Shown here one piece after another: positions 26,176 to 37,131 of a DNA stretch of 64,000 nucleotides. The translations under genes were made by a program, and so were the position numbers. This stretch comes from Maledivibacter sp. (GTDB taxonomy: Bacteria; Bacillota; Clostridia; Peptostreptococcales; Caminicellaceae), in NCBI GenBank assembly GCA_025210375.1, contig JAOASB010000052.1, positions 62,001 to 126,000 on the forward strand. Direction: 5' to 3'. Positions within the stretch are counted from its first letter, which is position 1; every line of letters starts with the position of its first letter. The notes under the pieces are model-generated. The model made no database searches, was not told where the DNA came from, and saw only the letters and a list, made by a program, of their open reading frames with translations.

Positions 26176-29100
26176 ATGTTGAGAAAGTATAGCAAAGTAC
26201 TAATATTCATGTTAGCATTTGTGGTTATGTTTACATCTATTTCATTTGAAAATACAGCTTATGCAGCTGGACCACCTGATATAACCAGAATTGAATTACA
26301 AACTATCACTGAAACCGATGGCTCGGTTACGGAAAGATATTTGATATGGGGGTCAAATTTTCAAGACCCTAACTTCATAATAGAAGGATACACCATAGAT
26401 AGCAGTATCTATACAAAGGAAAATTCAGCCTATGTAATAAATAGGAGTAGTAAGGCTGGGTTGTATCCCGATCTATGGCAGATTCCAGCCGATGGAGATA
26501 TCACTATTGAGGTGGAAAACTCCGATGGTTCTAAGGATTCTGTTGATTTTAGTATTAGGGTGAAGCCTACTATAACAAATATTTCAGCAGTATCAAAAAA
26601 AGTGTACGTTGGTAAGGCATTGACCATTGAAGGAACTGGATTTACCGACGGTTCAAGTAATGATATAGATACGGTATATGTTTCTGGTACAACATACAAG
26701 CATCCCGGAGACTATTCTATAACACCGGAAAAAAATATTCATATTGCCACCGTTAAAGACCCCCATACCCAAGGGATAAGCGATATAATGGTAGTAAAGG
26801 ATACTGGAGATTCGGGCTTTATAGGAAAGATAGTCGGGGTATATAAGGATGCTATTACAGTAGTAAAAGAGACGGATATCATTGACCCGGATAAAATGAA
26901 GATAATACCTAATACTGGGCCCATCGAAGGTGGGACAAGGGTTAGGATATTCGATGAAGCAACAAAATCAAACTTAAAACCCGATATGAAAATTTATGTA
27001 GATTCCATCAGTGCTGGCAATTTATTCACTGATATTAAGCTTATATTGGATCCAGCTAATAGCAGCAAGGTAATTGGTATTTCAGGGTTGACGCCTCCGT
27101 CGCCTACAGGGGCCCAGGGTTTTTTTGACATAATTATTACTGATAAAACGGGCTCAAATGAACAAAGGATAGATAATGCATTTACATATGAGGAAAAGGA
27201 GAATCTACTTAAGTTAATCAAGGTAGACCCTGTGTCAGGAAAAGCCGGGGCTATAGTAAACGTAAAGGGTAAGAATATATTGAATCTTAATATTCCATAT
27301 ATAGAAGATGTTGAATATTTAGATGAAAATGGTACAAATGTAGTATCTAATTTAGTAGGGAAAAGGGTAGGAAATAAACTAGTTATATTCTATAGGGGTG
27401 ATGACAAGAATAACCCAGGAAGTAAATTGAAGGTTAAAAGAGAAATTGAGCTAATAATTGGACAGGTTGCGGAAATTCAGGAGACTGATTTAATCGTTAG
27501 TCCCACAGTTGATGAGATAAAGGTGAAGATCCCTAGTACAAGTGAAACGGGATTAGTTGACGTTACAATAAATGCTACAACAACCATAACCGATTCCTCC
27601 AATGTGGTAAAGGAGATCAGAGAAGAAGAAGATAAATTAGTTGACGGCTTTGACTTGATTCCATCGGTTTCACAGCCTGAGATATCAGAGATACAACCGG
27701 CAAAGGGAGATGTACATAAGAGAATATACCTTACTATAAAGGGTAAGAAATTCCAAGTTCTTTCTAATGTTGATTTAACACCAGATTTTCCAGAAATCAC
27801 CGTAGGAACAAGAAAAGCAACGGTTACGGCGGTTTATGATGATGAGGGTAATGTGGTGAATGGAGTAGGAAGAGAGTTCGGTACAATTATCAAGGCCTAC
27901 ATACCTAAGCTAGGTCCATCGGATAGTGCAGCCCATGGCCCCGTAGATGTGAGAATTGAAAATCCAGATAAAGGGGATACGGTTTCCTACAAAGGCTTTG
28001 AATTCCTAAATCCCGATCCAGCCCATAAGCCTAAAATAAAAAGTATCGAACCAAATATCGGCTCCTTAGATGGAGGGAATGTGGTAGTGATAGAGGGCGA
28101 AGGCTTTGCCCATACAAAGCCTGTTCCAGATGTCATAGTGACTATTGATGGCCAAATAGCTAATGTCAATAGTGCCACCAATACAACGATAGAAATTGTG
28201 GTTCCAAAGGGTATATCTATTGGTGAAAAGCCTGTACAGGTAATAACTGAGGATGGTGCCATGGATACCATTGAGGTAGATGATTCAGATCGTGAAGGAT
28301 ATACCTATGTGAGACGCCTTTCAGACCCGGAGGTAGAAACAATAGCTCCAAGCTTTGGTGGTGAAGGGACAGTAGTTTACATATTTGGTAAGAACAAGGG
28401 AGATGAATACCCGAATTTCTACAAGCCAATTATAAACCCTAGTGCTAGGGTTGAAGAAATGGCAGGTACTAGGGTATTGCTTAATGGAATAGACGTAAAT
28501 GATATGGGTATTGATGAAGCCACTTATCCCGATGGCTCCCTATATGAAAGGGCAGCTAAAAATTCCGATGGTACCCTAGGAAATCTTAGGGATACCGATA
28601 AAAATGGTAATATCTTTGACATACCACATGATGATGCCAATGCACCAAGGGGATTTACCATTGAGATAGAAGATGAAAGCGGTACAAAGGTAAAAGCCCT
28701 ATCAAGGGTAGAGGTAATAGATGACAACACCCTAAGAATCATGATTCCAGGTGGATACGCGGCGGGATTGAAGGATGTAACCATCTTAAATCCAGACTCA
28801 TCCACAGTAACGGTTAAGGATGGTTTTGATTATAAGATACCACCTTTAAATGCGGATGTTAGGATAACAGAAATAGATCCAAACATAGGAACCAACCTTG
28901 GAGGAGACTATATAACTATTACTGGTAAGGACTTTAAGGATGGAGCCCAGGTTTATTTTGGAGGATATAAGTCCGATTCCGTTAGGGTTTCTACTGAGCA
29001 TACCCTCATAGTAAAAACCCCTCCATATCCCCTACCTAATCCCGATGTAATAAGTCAAAAGGATGTAGAGGTAGTGGTGGTGAATTATGATGGTAGCTCT

Positions 29101-32100
29101 GCGGCATCACCGGCGGACCCCGCTTCTGTGGATGAGCCTAGTACGGGCTATAGATATATGGCTCCAAAAACTAAGCCGCAAATTAGCTCCATAGAACCCG
29201 ACACAGGGACAACCCTTGGGAATGAATTAGTTACAATCATAGGACAGGACTTTAGGATGGTTACCCATGATAAGGATCATACTCCCCTGGCTAAGGCAGA
29301 GTACCCAAAGGTGTTTTTTGGTGGTAGGGAAGTAAAGGAAGAAGATTTTTTAATAAGTGAGTTTAAGCATAATAGAATTGTCGTAAGAACTCCTTTTTAT
29401 GGCAAAGAAGGGGTAGTAGATATAACTGTGAAAAATCCACAGCTTGAATTTGGATCAGTAACCAAAACAGCAGCATTTACCTATAGAACCTCAAAGCCTA
29501 AGATCAACAGTGTATTTCCTAAAAGAGGCCAAAAATCAGGTGGAGATGAAATAGTTGTTAAGGGGACGGAAATATTGGCTGGGGATTTTACTGGTCAAAT
29601 AGAAATAGTACCATCTTCAAGTGGATTTAAGCCCGTGATAGACGTATTAGCTATTTTTGGAGATGAAAAATTTGAAAAGCCACTTAGGTTTGGAGAGGCC
29701 AAGGGAACCTTGGGAGATATAAAGGTGGATTATAAAAGCGATAGACCAGAGACTCAGGTTCCTGATGGCAGCGGTGGGACTACAACCACTACGGATAGCC
29801 TTATAATTTACCATGTGGATGATGAAGGTAATGAAAAGGCCATAGCCCATTATCCCCTAGAATCTGAGAAAAGAATGATATTTGTGATGGATTGGAAGGA
29901 ATTGGGTATTGATATATCCCAGGAGGCCATTGTAGTGGAGCTTATGGATGATAATCTTATTGCTAGAAGGAGAGTAGCTCCAAGGGCAGATGTATTGAAT
30001 TCAAGTGATGATAATCCCATCAAAAAAGTAGAGATTCAGACGCCGCCCGCTCTAATGATTGGGCCTAAAGATCTATATATTGAGAATAAGGACAGGGGAT
30101 GGGATAAAATAAGCTTTGAATATATACATCCATCAAGTAGACCTGCTATTAGACAAATACTTCCAAATAGCAGACATCCCAAGGCTGATCCAGATAGATA
30201 TTATGTTGAAAGCACCGTAGAAGGTGGGTTATATATAACCATAGATGGGTATGACTTGAGACAGGGAGCAGAAGTATTTATCGATGGTGTTCTTGCGCCA
30301 TTGGTTAGTATGAATCTACTAAGTAATTCGGATTCTGAAGACCCCGAGGGAAGACCTAGATCAAGGCTCATAGTAATGGCTCCAAAGGGAGAAGCCAAAA
30401 AATTAAATGAAGAGCTTCAGATCATGATTATAAATCCCGATGGTGGTTTTGTAGATGCTTCAGATACATCTAAAATAGTACCTGGGTCGTCGGGGGCTGA
30501 AGTAATGCCATATTACTTTGTCTATAGAATACCGGAAAGTGATCCATATATAGATAGTATACTTCCTACCGAAACTTCACAGGCCGGAGGAAATCCCATA
30601 AGAATCATAGGTTATGATTTTAGGGGAGGTTTAAGGGTAGTAATAGGTGGTATGCAGTGTCCAGCGGTGAATCCCGCTGATATACATGTTGACGAGATAG
30701 TAGCTGAGACTCCTACTGATTTAACACCGGGGATTAAGGATGTGCAGGTTATTAATAGTGACTATGGTGCAGTTACTAAGTCTCCAGGAATAACCGTAAT
30801 CAGTTTTCCAATAATAAATGGAGTACATAGTGAAGGCGGCGATGCAGTGGACAGAGTATCCATAGAGGGTGGAGAGAAAATAGTTCTTTCCGGTAAAAAC
30901 TTTCAAAGCGGAGCCAGTGTTTATTTTGGAGGAGAAATAAAGAAAATAGGTGACTCTGATGATGCTTCGATAAAGGGTTTATTTAAAGATGATGACTACT
31001 ATGCCGTTGAGGATGCCTATTCAGCTAATGAAGTTGAATTTATAAATGAAAATAAGCTTATAGTTACTGTTCCTGAAGTGCTAAAGGAAGGTAAGTATAC
31101 CATAACAGTTCTCAATTCCGATGGTGGAATATCCTATGGCGGAGTTGAGGACCCTGACGAAGGCTATGTACTATTAGAATACAGAGTGCCAATACCTACC
31201 AATCCAATTGGGCTTGAGGCGGAAATAGTAAATGACAAGTACATAAGAATCTACGGATATAGCTCAGTAAATACAAGCTACTATGAAGTATATGCTTGTA
31301 TAGACGAGAATTCTCCCGATGACGATGATTTTAAATACCTTGATACAACCGAGAAAACATCATATAAGATAACTAAATTTAAGGAACTAGATGATGATGA
31401 AAATATCTATCTGAGAATAAGGGCGGTAAATAAGTATGGACCTTCTCAATGGTCTAATGTTGCCAAAATATCCTATAGAGAGCTAGATGATATAGATGGA
31501 ATAGGAAATGAAGACACGGACGGAGACTTGGTATCGGATTATCAAGAAAGCATAGGAAGTAATGGAGTAAATGTTGTTTTGGGTCATAAAAACCTAAAGG
31601 GTAACGATTACTATATATATGTTATCGACCTTAAGGATAAAAAATATGATAAAATAGATAAGCGGGTAATCAATATTCCTGGTAAAATAATAAGAAATTC
31701 CAATAAAGCCCTGCTTATGGATAATGGTGATACTAAGCTTCAATTAAACGTAAGGAACTTCTATGTATATTCCTTTATCAATATGGGGCCAAAGGATCAA
31801 GAAAGTACCTACGGTAGAATAGTATTCAACAGAGCTAGTGGTAAGGATTCCGATTATATGCAAAGAAAAATACCGAGAAAGTACAAACTAATTTCAAGGG
31901 TCTATGATATAAAGGCGGAATTCCAAATGCAGCAAAAGACCACCAAGCTAGATAGTATGGCAGGTTATATGGATTTGGAAATAGGCTATGATGATAACAG
32001 ATTAAATGGAATAAAGGAAACCAAACTTCAGCTTTATAAATACTATGCTAAAGAAGGTAAATGGATACCCCTAGCAGGTGGTGTAAACCCAGACACCAAC

Positions 32101-32157
32101 AAAGTTCATGCTAGAATAGACGGCCCAGGACAATATGCAATACTAGGGGAGAAATAA
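26176..32157 (+). CDS. Giant secreted IPT/TIG-repeat surface protein
   Basis: A 1993-aa exported protein with a signal peptide (about 1-30, ending AYAA). About a dozen IPT/TIG-type immunoglobulin-like units can be picked out by the recurring pattern of a P-x-I-x-x-I-x-P start, a GG pair and a GxDF turn, for example KPKIKSIEPNIGSLDGGNVV and RITEIDPNIGTNLGGDYI. A fibronectin-III-like domain follows at about 1673-1772, then an acidic DTDGDLVSD calcium-type loop, and a C-terminal beta-rich domain (about 1800-1993). There is no SLH domain, LPXTG motif or transmembrane tail, so how it is held on the cell is unclear. GGGAGGGG precedes the ATG. It heads a train of surface-protein genes. Confidence 0.88.
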   Translation: MLRKYSKVLIFMLAFVVMFTSISFENTAYAAGPPDITRIELQTITETDGSVTERYLIWGSNFQDPNFIIEGYTIDSSIYTKENSAYVINRSSKAGLYPDLWQIPADGDITIEVENSDGSKDSVDFSIRVKPTITNISAVSKKVYVGKALTIEGTGFTDGSSNDIDTVYVSGTTYKHPGDYSITPEKNIHIATVKDPHTQGISDIMVVKDTGDSGFIGKIVGVYKDAITVVKETDIIDPDKMKIIPNTGPIEGGTRVRIFDEATKSNLKPDMKIYVDSISAGNLFTDIKLILDPANSSKVIGISGLTPPSPTGAQGFFDIIITDKTGSNEQRIDNAFTYEEKENLLKLIKVDPVSGKAGAIVNVKGKNILNLNIPYIEDVEYLDENGTNVVSNLVGKRVGNKLVIFYRGDDKNNPGSKLKVKREIELIIGQVAEIQETDLIVSPTVDEIKVKIPSTSETGLVDVTINATTTITDSSNVVKEIREEEDKLVDGFDLIPSVSQPEISEIQPAKGDVHKRIYLTIKGKKFQVLSNVDLTPDFPEITVGTRKATVTAVYDDEGNVVNGVGREFGTIIKAYIPKLGPSDSAAHGPVDVRIENPDKGDTVSYKGFEFLNPDPAHKPKIKSIEPNIGSLDGGNVVVIEGEGFAHTKPVPDVIVTIDGQIANVNSATNTTIEIVVPKGISIGEKPVQVITEDGAMDTIEVDDSDREGYTYVRRLSDPEVETIAPSFGGEGTVVYIFGKNKGDEYPNFYKPIINPSARVEEMAGTRVLLNGIDVNDMGIDEATYPDGSLYERAAKNSDGTLGNLRDTDKNGNIFDIPHDDANAPRGFTIEIEDESGTKVKALSRVEVIDDNTLRIMIPGGYAAGLKDVTILNPDSSTVTVKDGFDYKIPPLNADVRITEIDPNIGTNLGGDYITITGKDFKDGAQVYFGGYKSDSVRVSTEHTLIVKTPPYPLPNPDVISQKDVEVVVVNYDGSSAASPADPASVDEPSTGYRYMAPKTKPQISSIEPDTGTTLGNELVTIIGQDFRMVTHDKDHTPLAKAEYPKVFFGGREVKEEDFLISEFKHNRIVVRTPFYGKEGVVDITVKNPQLEFGSVTKTAAFTYRTSKPKINSVFPKRGQKSGGDEIVVKGTEILAGDFTGQIEIVPSSSGFKPVIDVLAIFGDEKFEKPLRFGEAKGTLGDIKVDYKSDRPETQVPDGSGGTTTTTDSLIIYHVDDEGNEKAIAHYPLESEKRMIFVMDWKELGIDISQEAIVVELMDDNLIARRRVAPRADVLNSSDDNPIKKVEIQTPPALMIGPKDLYIENKDRGWDKISFEYIHPSSRPAIRQILPNSRHPKADPDRYYVESTVEGGLYITIDGYDLRQGAEVFIDGVLAPLVSMNLLSNSDSEDPEGRPRSRLIVMAPKGEAKKLNEELQIMIINPDGGFVDASDTSKIVPGSSGAEVMPYYFVYRIPESDPYIDSILPTETSQAGGNPIRIIGYDFRGGLRVVIGGMQCPAVNPADIHVDEIVAETPTDLTPGIKDVQVINSDYGAVTKSPGITVISFPIINGVHSEGGDAVDRVSIEGGEKIVLSGKNFQSGASVYFGGEIKKIGDSDDASIKGLFKDDDYYAVEDAYSANEVEFINENKLIVTVPEVLKEGKYTITVLNSDGGISYGGVEDPDEGYVLLEYRVPIPTNPIGLEAEIVNDKYIRIYGYSSVNTSYYEVYACIDENSPDDDDFKYLDTTEKTSYKITKFKELDDDENIYLRIRAVNKYGPSQWSNVAKISYRELDDIDGIGNEDTDGDLVSDYQESIGSNGVNVVLGHKNLKGNDYYIYVIDLKDKKYDKIDKRVINIPGKIIRNSNKALLMDNGDTKLQLNVRNFYVYSFINMGPKDQESTYGRIVFNRASGKDSDYMQRKIPRKYKLISRVYDIKAEFQMQQKTTKLDSMAGYMDLEIGYDDNRLNGIKETKLQLYKYYAKEGKWIPLAGGVNPDTNKVHARIDGPGQYAILGEK

Positions 32158-32160
32158 TGG

Positions 32161-32383
32161 AGTTCTAAGTTCTAAGTGGTAAGTTCTAAGATTGGGGTCA
32201 TGGCTCTTGGAAGTGCCAAGATAAAGAGCGGCGCCATGGGGACGGTTCGACTGACACGCTCTTCCCCGTGTGTCTGTGGAACCGTCCCTGTGGCATAGCG
32301 ACAAAACAACATTGAAGATTGATCCATTTAAGATACAAGTTTTTAAGCATGTCTTGGGGCTGACCCTTTGGCATAGCGCGTCT
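32161..32383. repeat. Composite intergenic repeat
   Basis: Starts 3 bases after the preceding stop with GTTCTAAGTTCTAAGTGG. A nested GCGGCGCCATGGGGACGGTTC / GGAACCGTCCCTGTGGCATAGCG palindrome lies at 32226-32301, with an inner ACTGACACG...CGTGTGTCTGT stem. It ends at the ribosome binding site of the next gene. Confidence 0.8.
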
Positions 32384-32395
32384 GGAGGAATGTTT

Positions 32396-35332
32396 ATGAA
32401 AAAAACACTAACATTAGCATTAACCCTATTAATAACAATAAGTCTGTGTCTGCCTTGCTACGCTGAAAACTTATATCAAGGGGTTCCGGTACCTCAGTTC
32501 ACAGGATCGGTGACTGATATACAGAATAAGGTGGAGATACTGGGATATAACAAGGGTGCCCAGCTTTTGCAAAACTCCGTATTTACGGATACCCGTGGAC
32601 ATTGGGCTAATAGAGCCATAACTAGGATGAGTGCCCAATCGATTATAAAGGGCTATGGACAGCATAAATTTTCCCCAAATACCAAGATTACTCGTCAAGA
32701 AGCTATAGCTTCCCTTGTTAGAATGAAGGGCAGGGAAGGGACAGTACAGCAAAATCTATCTCAGCAGGGAGCGGGACTTAGCGGTAATATCATAAATGAT
32801 CTGTGGGCGGAAGGCTATATTGCTGAGGCTCAAAGCCTAGGAATATTAGTGGGGGATGAGGATTCAAACTTCAAATCCAATACAAGCCGAGAGGAAATAG
32901 CAGTATGGGTGGCTCGTTTATTAGGACTTGATTCCGTTTATGACAATATAGAGATTATGTATACCTTTAAGGACTGGAAACAGATATCCTTTGAAAATAT
33001 AGGCATAGTCGAAGCTGTTCTTCAAGAAAAGATAATGCAAGGGGATTCAAATAAGAATTTTAATCCACGCAGTTATATAAGCAGGGCAGAATTTGCAGCC
33101 ATACTCAACAATATTAGTGATAAATTATATGAAGAAAGGGATCTTAAACAACATTTTGGACAAGTCATCAATATTCAAAGGAAAGATACAAAGGACATAG
33201 GTTCCCTTATTAAAGAAACTATAGTAACTATAAAAAATATAGATGGAACAATGACATCGTTGATCGCTAAAAATACCGCCAGTGGAGCATTAAATGAATT
33301 TGTAGTATACAAAAACGGTATTGTTTCAGGCAGTAGTATACTTAGTATGGGGGATGAGGTAGAGTACATATTGAGGGGTGATCAAGTAATATATGTGGAG
33401 ACATACAATGACAGCTCCATAGTAGAAAAAATTAAGGAAAGCAGCCTAAAAAGTTCTAGGCTCAGAACCTATTTTGGCAAGGTTATGACAATATCCAAAG
33501 AGGATAATAGCCCGATTCAAAACGCCAAAGCCGTAGATAGGTTTAGGATAAGAAATATAGATGGACAGGACTTTGACATAGTGGTTGAAACTGATGTTAA
33601 TACGGGCATGAAGAATGACATAATAGTCTATAAAAATAACAGGGTTGGGGGAAGTAGCCTACTGGTGCAGGGTGATGATATAGAATATGTGGTTAAAGAT
33701 AATAAGACCATAGTATATGTTAATGTAATCTCAATAACCAGGGAGATAATCAGTGGGACAATAAAGACCGTAGATCCTGCTGAAAATAAGATAGTTATCC
33801 TAGATTATGACGACAAAACAAGGGTATTGAGAGCTACACCCTACGCCGCCGTAACCATCAACATGAGGCCCGGGGCTTTATCCGACTTAAAGTATGGCCA
33901 GGAGGTTACATTAAATGCCAACAATGGACTAGTTACATCCATAACCAGTGAAACCTTTATGGATGAACCCGGCTATATACCTAAAAAAGGAATGGCTAGA
34001 ATGGGTACAATCAAACACCTTGAAGATGGCAGTGTGACCATAGAATATAAGGATGGTACAAAGGAAAACTTTAAGGTAAATGATGGGACAACCATAGTTA
34101 AAGAAGGTAGAAGCATTAGGTCATATGATCTTAGAGAAGGTGACAAAGTAAAGCTTTATTTTGATGATATATATTCTAAGGAAGCAAGTAAGCTTCAAGT
34201 AGAAGGAAAAGAACAGTTAATCAAGACGGTTTATAAGGGCAAGCTAAACAAGGTGGATGTTAGTGGAGATGAGATAACATTGACATCACCTAAGGAGCTA
34301 GAAAACAGTAGGTGGAAGGATGTAAATGACTACAAGGTTAAAGTAGAGCTTGATGACTTGGCTACTATCTATTATAATGGTAACGAAATTGATATAGATG
34401 ATCTTGGAGATGGCCATATAAATGATGATGTTTATGTAGTACTTGCAGATTCCTATAGTAGGGATAAGGGAATTAAGGTTGTAGTCAAGGGAGGTAGTGA
34501 AAAGCTATATAATGATGTAATAGATGGAGTAAACTTTGCGGCAGAAAAGTTTGAGCTGGACAATGGTAAAAATATTATCTATGATGAGGGTACCATTATC
34601 GTCAAAGATAATAGGCTGGTAAGTTCCAGTGGACTTGAAGAAGATATCAATGCCTTGGTTGTCACTGATTACTTAGGTGGAAACTATAGGGCCAGTGTTA
34701 TTGAGCTAGGAGTTACTGGTGGAGGTAGAATATTTGAGAATATTTATTTAGGTAAGATAGACTCCATAGACTCCAATGATTTTGATATAACAAAGTATAG
34801 TGAATTAAGTGGAAACGAGTGGGATGATGTTTCGAGGGGAGATATGACCCTTGATTACAATGATGATACCTTCATAGTAGATGTAACAGACGAAGAATAT
34901 AAGAAAATAACAGCCCATGATTTCTTCCACGATGGATATTCCGAGGAGGAGGACGAAGACTACTTCGGATTCATGGTTACAGATGATGATCAGAATGTCA
35001 TAGCCATGAGCCTTAGAAAGGATGAGTTATTTAAAAATAGTGATATCGATAGTTCAAGTGAAATAGAACATGAATTAGATGACCTTATACTTACTAAGGG
35101 GGCAGTTGAGAACATCGACCAGCTCAGAAATAGACTGAAGGTATCTGATCCATACGATTGGAGTCCATTCTATGAAGAATGGAAGGGAAATAGAAACCAT
35201 GAATATGTGGATATAGAACAAGCTCTATTCATAAAGGGAGATGAAGTAATCGACAGAGATGACATAGATGAAGACGACACAATCTATATCCTCAGAAACG
35301 ACGAAGATGCAATAGTTATATTTGTGGAATAA
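32396..35332 (+). CDS. SLH-domain surface protein (978 aa)
   Basis: Exported protein with a signal peptide (about 1-22, ending CYA) and three N-terminal SLH domains (about 45-250: GHWANRAITRMSAQSIIKGY; YIAEAQSLGILVGDED; GIVEAVLQEKIMQGDS) that should bind the pyruvylated secondary cell-wall polymer. The rest (about 260-978) is a series of beta-rich, acidic repeats of unknown function, several with VYKNxxVxGSSxL or similar turns. ATG 32396 has 7-base spacing to GGAGG, while ATG 32390 is too close. It is second in the surface-protein train. Confidence 0.87.
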   Translation: MKKTLTLALTLLITISLCLPCYAENLYQGVPVPQFTGSVTDIQNKVEILGYNKGAQLLQNSVFTDTRGHWANRAITRMSAQSIIKGYGQHKFSPNTKITRQEAIASLVRMKGREGTVQQNLSQQGAGLSGNIINDLWAEGYIAEAQSLGILVGDEDSNFKSNTSREEIAVWVARLLGLDSVYDNIEIMYTFKDWKQISFENIGIVEAVLQEKIMQGDSNKNFNPRSYISRAEFAAILNNISDKLYEERDLKQHFGQVINIQRKDTKDIGSLIKETIVTIKNIDGTMTSLIAKNTASGALNEFVVYKNGIVSGSSILSMGDEVEYILRGDQVIYVETYNDSSIVEKIKESSLKSSRLRTYFGKVMTISKEDNSPIQNAKAVDRFRIRNIDGQDFDIVVETDVNTGMKNDIIVYKNNRVGGSSLLVQGDDIEYVVKDNKTIVYVNVISITREIISGTIKTVDPAENKIVILDYDDKTRVLRATPYAAVTINMRPGALSDLKYGQEVTLNANNGLVTSITSETFMDEPGYIPKKGMARMGTIKHLEDGSVTIEYKDGTKENFKVNDGTTIVKEGRSIRSYDLREGDKVKLYFDDIYSKEASKLQVEGKEQLIKTVYKGKLNKVDVSGDEITLTSPKELENSRWKDVNDYKVKVELDDLATIYYNGNEIDIDDLGDGHINDDVYVVLADSYSRDKGIKVVVKGGSEKLYNDVIDGVNFAAEKFELDNGKNIIYDEGTIIVKDNRLVSSSGLEEDINALVVTDYLGGNYRASVIELGVTGGGRIFENIYLGKIDSIDSNDFDITKYSELSGNEWDDVSRGDMTLDYNDDTFIVDVTDEEYKKITAHDFFHDGYSEEEDEDYFGFMVTDDDQNVIAMSLRKDELFKNSDIDSSSEIEHELDDLILTKGAVENIDQLRNRLKVSDPYDWSPFYEEWKGNRNHEYVDIEQALFIKGDEVIDRDDIDEDDTIYILRNDEDAIVIFVE

Positions 35333-35340
35333 AAGATAGT

Positions 35341-35470
35341 TCAAAGTTCTAAGTGGTAAGTTCTAAGTTTAGGGTCCTCGGTGCCATGGAATTGACCGTC
35401 CCCGTGGCATAGCAGCAAATCCGAGTAGCCCCAAACCCTTAGAACTTTGAATTTGCAGCTTACAACTCAA
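35341..35470. repeat. AAGTTCTAAG-family repeat with nested half palindrome
   Basis: Left arm GTTCAAAGTTCTAAGTGGTAAG; right arm CCCTTAGAACTTTGAAT and GCTTACAACTC. The centre has GGTGCCATGGAATTGACCGT and CCCCGTGGCATAGC, a shortened form of the nested palindrome. Confidence 0.75.
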
Positions 35471-35486
35471 AAACGGTGGTGATAAC

Positions 35487-36992
35487 TTGAAGAAAATATT
35501 AACAGTAGCATTAACAATAATACTTCTAACGACGACAATTTCATACGGACAAATTACTGGCTTTGATGGTGGCGTAAAGGACGACTATATGTACAAGGAA
35601 GTAGTATTCATCACAGGAAAACCCGTAATAGTTGAAGGTGAAGTCAAAACCCAGGAAAGACAAAAGGGAGATATAGTTACTACCACCTATACCTATGAGC
35701 TTAGTAACACAGAAGAAAATATGCAGGTCAAAAGAAGGGTTACATATGAAACCAACCTTTACAAAAAAGAAAAAAAAGGGCAAACTGTGGGAGTTACATC
35801 CGTAGATAGATACAGCGAAAGAATAACCGTTGGAAACGATAGGTACAATCTTGAGGACTATCAGTTTTCAAACTCCACAATATACGATAACAGGCCCGCT
35901 GTAGACTTTTACTCTGGAAATTTAACCAGTAAAAAAACATACTCTATAAATAGGGACAAGGGTACTGTTGTTATTGAAGGCAATAGTGATACCATAGTTG
36001 GATATAAGCACTATTGGGGAGCTTCTGAAACCTGTATATTAACCCAGGATATTCATAGAAAGCAGCAAGATGCCTATACCGATGGGGACGGAGATGCCCA
36101 CGATATAAAATGGGATGGACTAGTAACCCTAAAGCTGTCATCTACAACTAAAAAGGATTTAGATTACATCAAGAACGAGCCCACCAACATAAGCTTTAGG
36201 GGAGGATTACTGCAGAGTGAAAAACAAGAAAATATACTACAGTATGAATATGATCTTCCCAAATTTGATGACGATGGGTTACCCGACAGGAGAAAAAGAG
36301 TTAAAGATGAAGAAAACCTAAGGATGGATACTGAACCCATCCATAAAAGATTGGTAATACCAAACCTAAAGGATATTAGTCCCCATTGGGCAGAGGAAAG
36401 TATATTTACACTATACAGCTTAGAGATATTCGATGACCCATCACCATACTTTGGGCCTAAGCTTCCTATGACGAGATCGGAATTTGCAAAATCCATAGTT
36501 AGAGCCATCTCGTTACTTGAGGAGGAAGAAAATACAGAAAAAATAAGAAGGCAAAGAATCAAAGACGGTGAAGAGGAAGAAGAAATCTTTGATGATATAA
36601 ATAAAGAAGATGATAACTTTAAGTACATAAAGTTTGTAAAGGAAAAGGGTATAATGAATGGGGTCAATGACAGCTTCTTTTCTCCCGATGGAGAGTTGAC
36701 TAGGGCACAGGCTATCACTATACTTATAAGAACATTAGGACTGGAGGATCTAGCTCCAAATCCTCCCTACAAAACCCACTTTGAGGATGACGAGGATATA
36801 CCATTTTGGGCAAAGGATTCCATATATGCGGCAAATGAAATCGGTCTACTAAGGGGGGACTCCTACGGTAGAGTGAACCCAAATGACACCATGAGTAAAG
36901 CCGAAGCAGCCCAGTTCATATACAGATATATAAAACACATCAAGGATGAAATAACCATTGATTACAGAGAAAAAATAATCAATAATCGTTAA
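35487..36992 (+). CDS. Surface protein with C-terminal SLH domains (501 aa)
   Basis: TTG start with GGTGGTGA upstream. A signal peptide (about 1-21, ending SYG) precedes a domain of about 260 residues of unknown function rich in charged beta strands. Three C-terminal SLH domains follow (about 290-490), split by an acidic insert rich in Glu between the first and second; key phrases are SPHWAEESIFTLYSLEIF, KGIMNGVNDSFFSPDGELTR and FWAKDSIYAANEIGLLRGDS. The SLH position is opposite to that in the previous gene. Probably displayed on the cell wall with its neighbours. Confidence 0.86.
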   Translation: MKKILTVALTIILLTTTISYGQITGFDGGVKDDYMYKEVVFITGKPVIVEGEVKTQERQKGDIVTTTYTYELSNTEENMQVKRRVTYETNLYKKEKKGQTVGVTSVDRYSERITVGNDRYNLEDYQFSNSTIYDNRPAVDFYSGNLTSKKTYSINRDKGTVVIEGNSDTIVGYKHYWGASETCILTQDIHRKQQDAYTDGDGDAHDIKWDGLVTLKLSSTTKKDLDYIKNEPTNISFRGGLLQSEKQENILQYEYDLPKFDDDGLPDRRKRVKDEENLRMDTEPIHKRLVIPNLKDISPHWAEESIFTLYSLEIFDDPSPYFGPKLPMTRSEFAKSIVRAISLLEEEENTEKIRRQRIKDGEEEEEIFDDINKEDDNFKYIKFVKEKGIMNGVNDSFFSPDGELTRAQAITILIRTLGLEDLAPNPPYKTHFEDDEDIPFWAKDSIYAANEIGLLRGDSYGRVNPNDTMSKAEAAQFIYRYIKHIKDEITIDYREKIINNR

Positions 36993-37006
36993 AAAGGTTA
37001 GATTTG

Positions 37007-37110
37007 ACTTGGGTAGCGGCGCCATGGGGACGGTTCGACTGACACGCTTTTCTCTGTGTGTCTGTGGAACCGTCCCCGTGGCATAGCGGCACATTAACAC
37101 CTACAACTTA
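37007..37110. repeat. GCGGCGCCATGGGGACGG nested palindrome
   Basis: GCGGCGCCATGGGGACGGTT and GGAACCGTCCCCGTGGCATAGC (37016-37088) form the outer stem, with the same inner ACTGACACGC...TGTGTGTCTGT stem as at 32226. Only a trace of the AAGTTCTAAG family remains (CCTACAACTTAAAAAC at the right end). Confidence 0.78.
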
Positions 37111-37131
37111 AAAACAAGGAGGCACAAAACG

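Noticed and set aside
36164-36718. Long minus-strand open frames opposite acidic genes (also 39148-39702 and 46037-46537)
   Set aside because: They mirror Asp/Glu-rich or well-conserved + strand genes, giving Ser/Ile/Leu-rich translations with no ribosome binding site.
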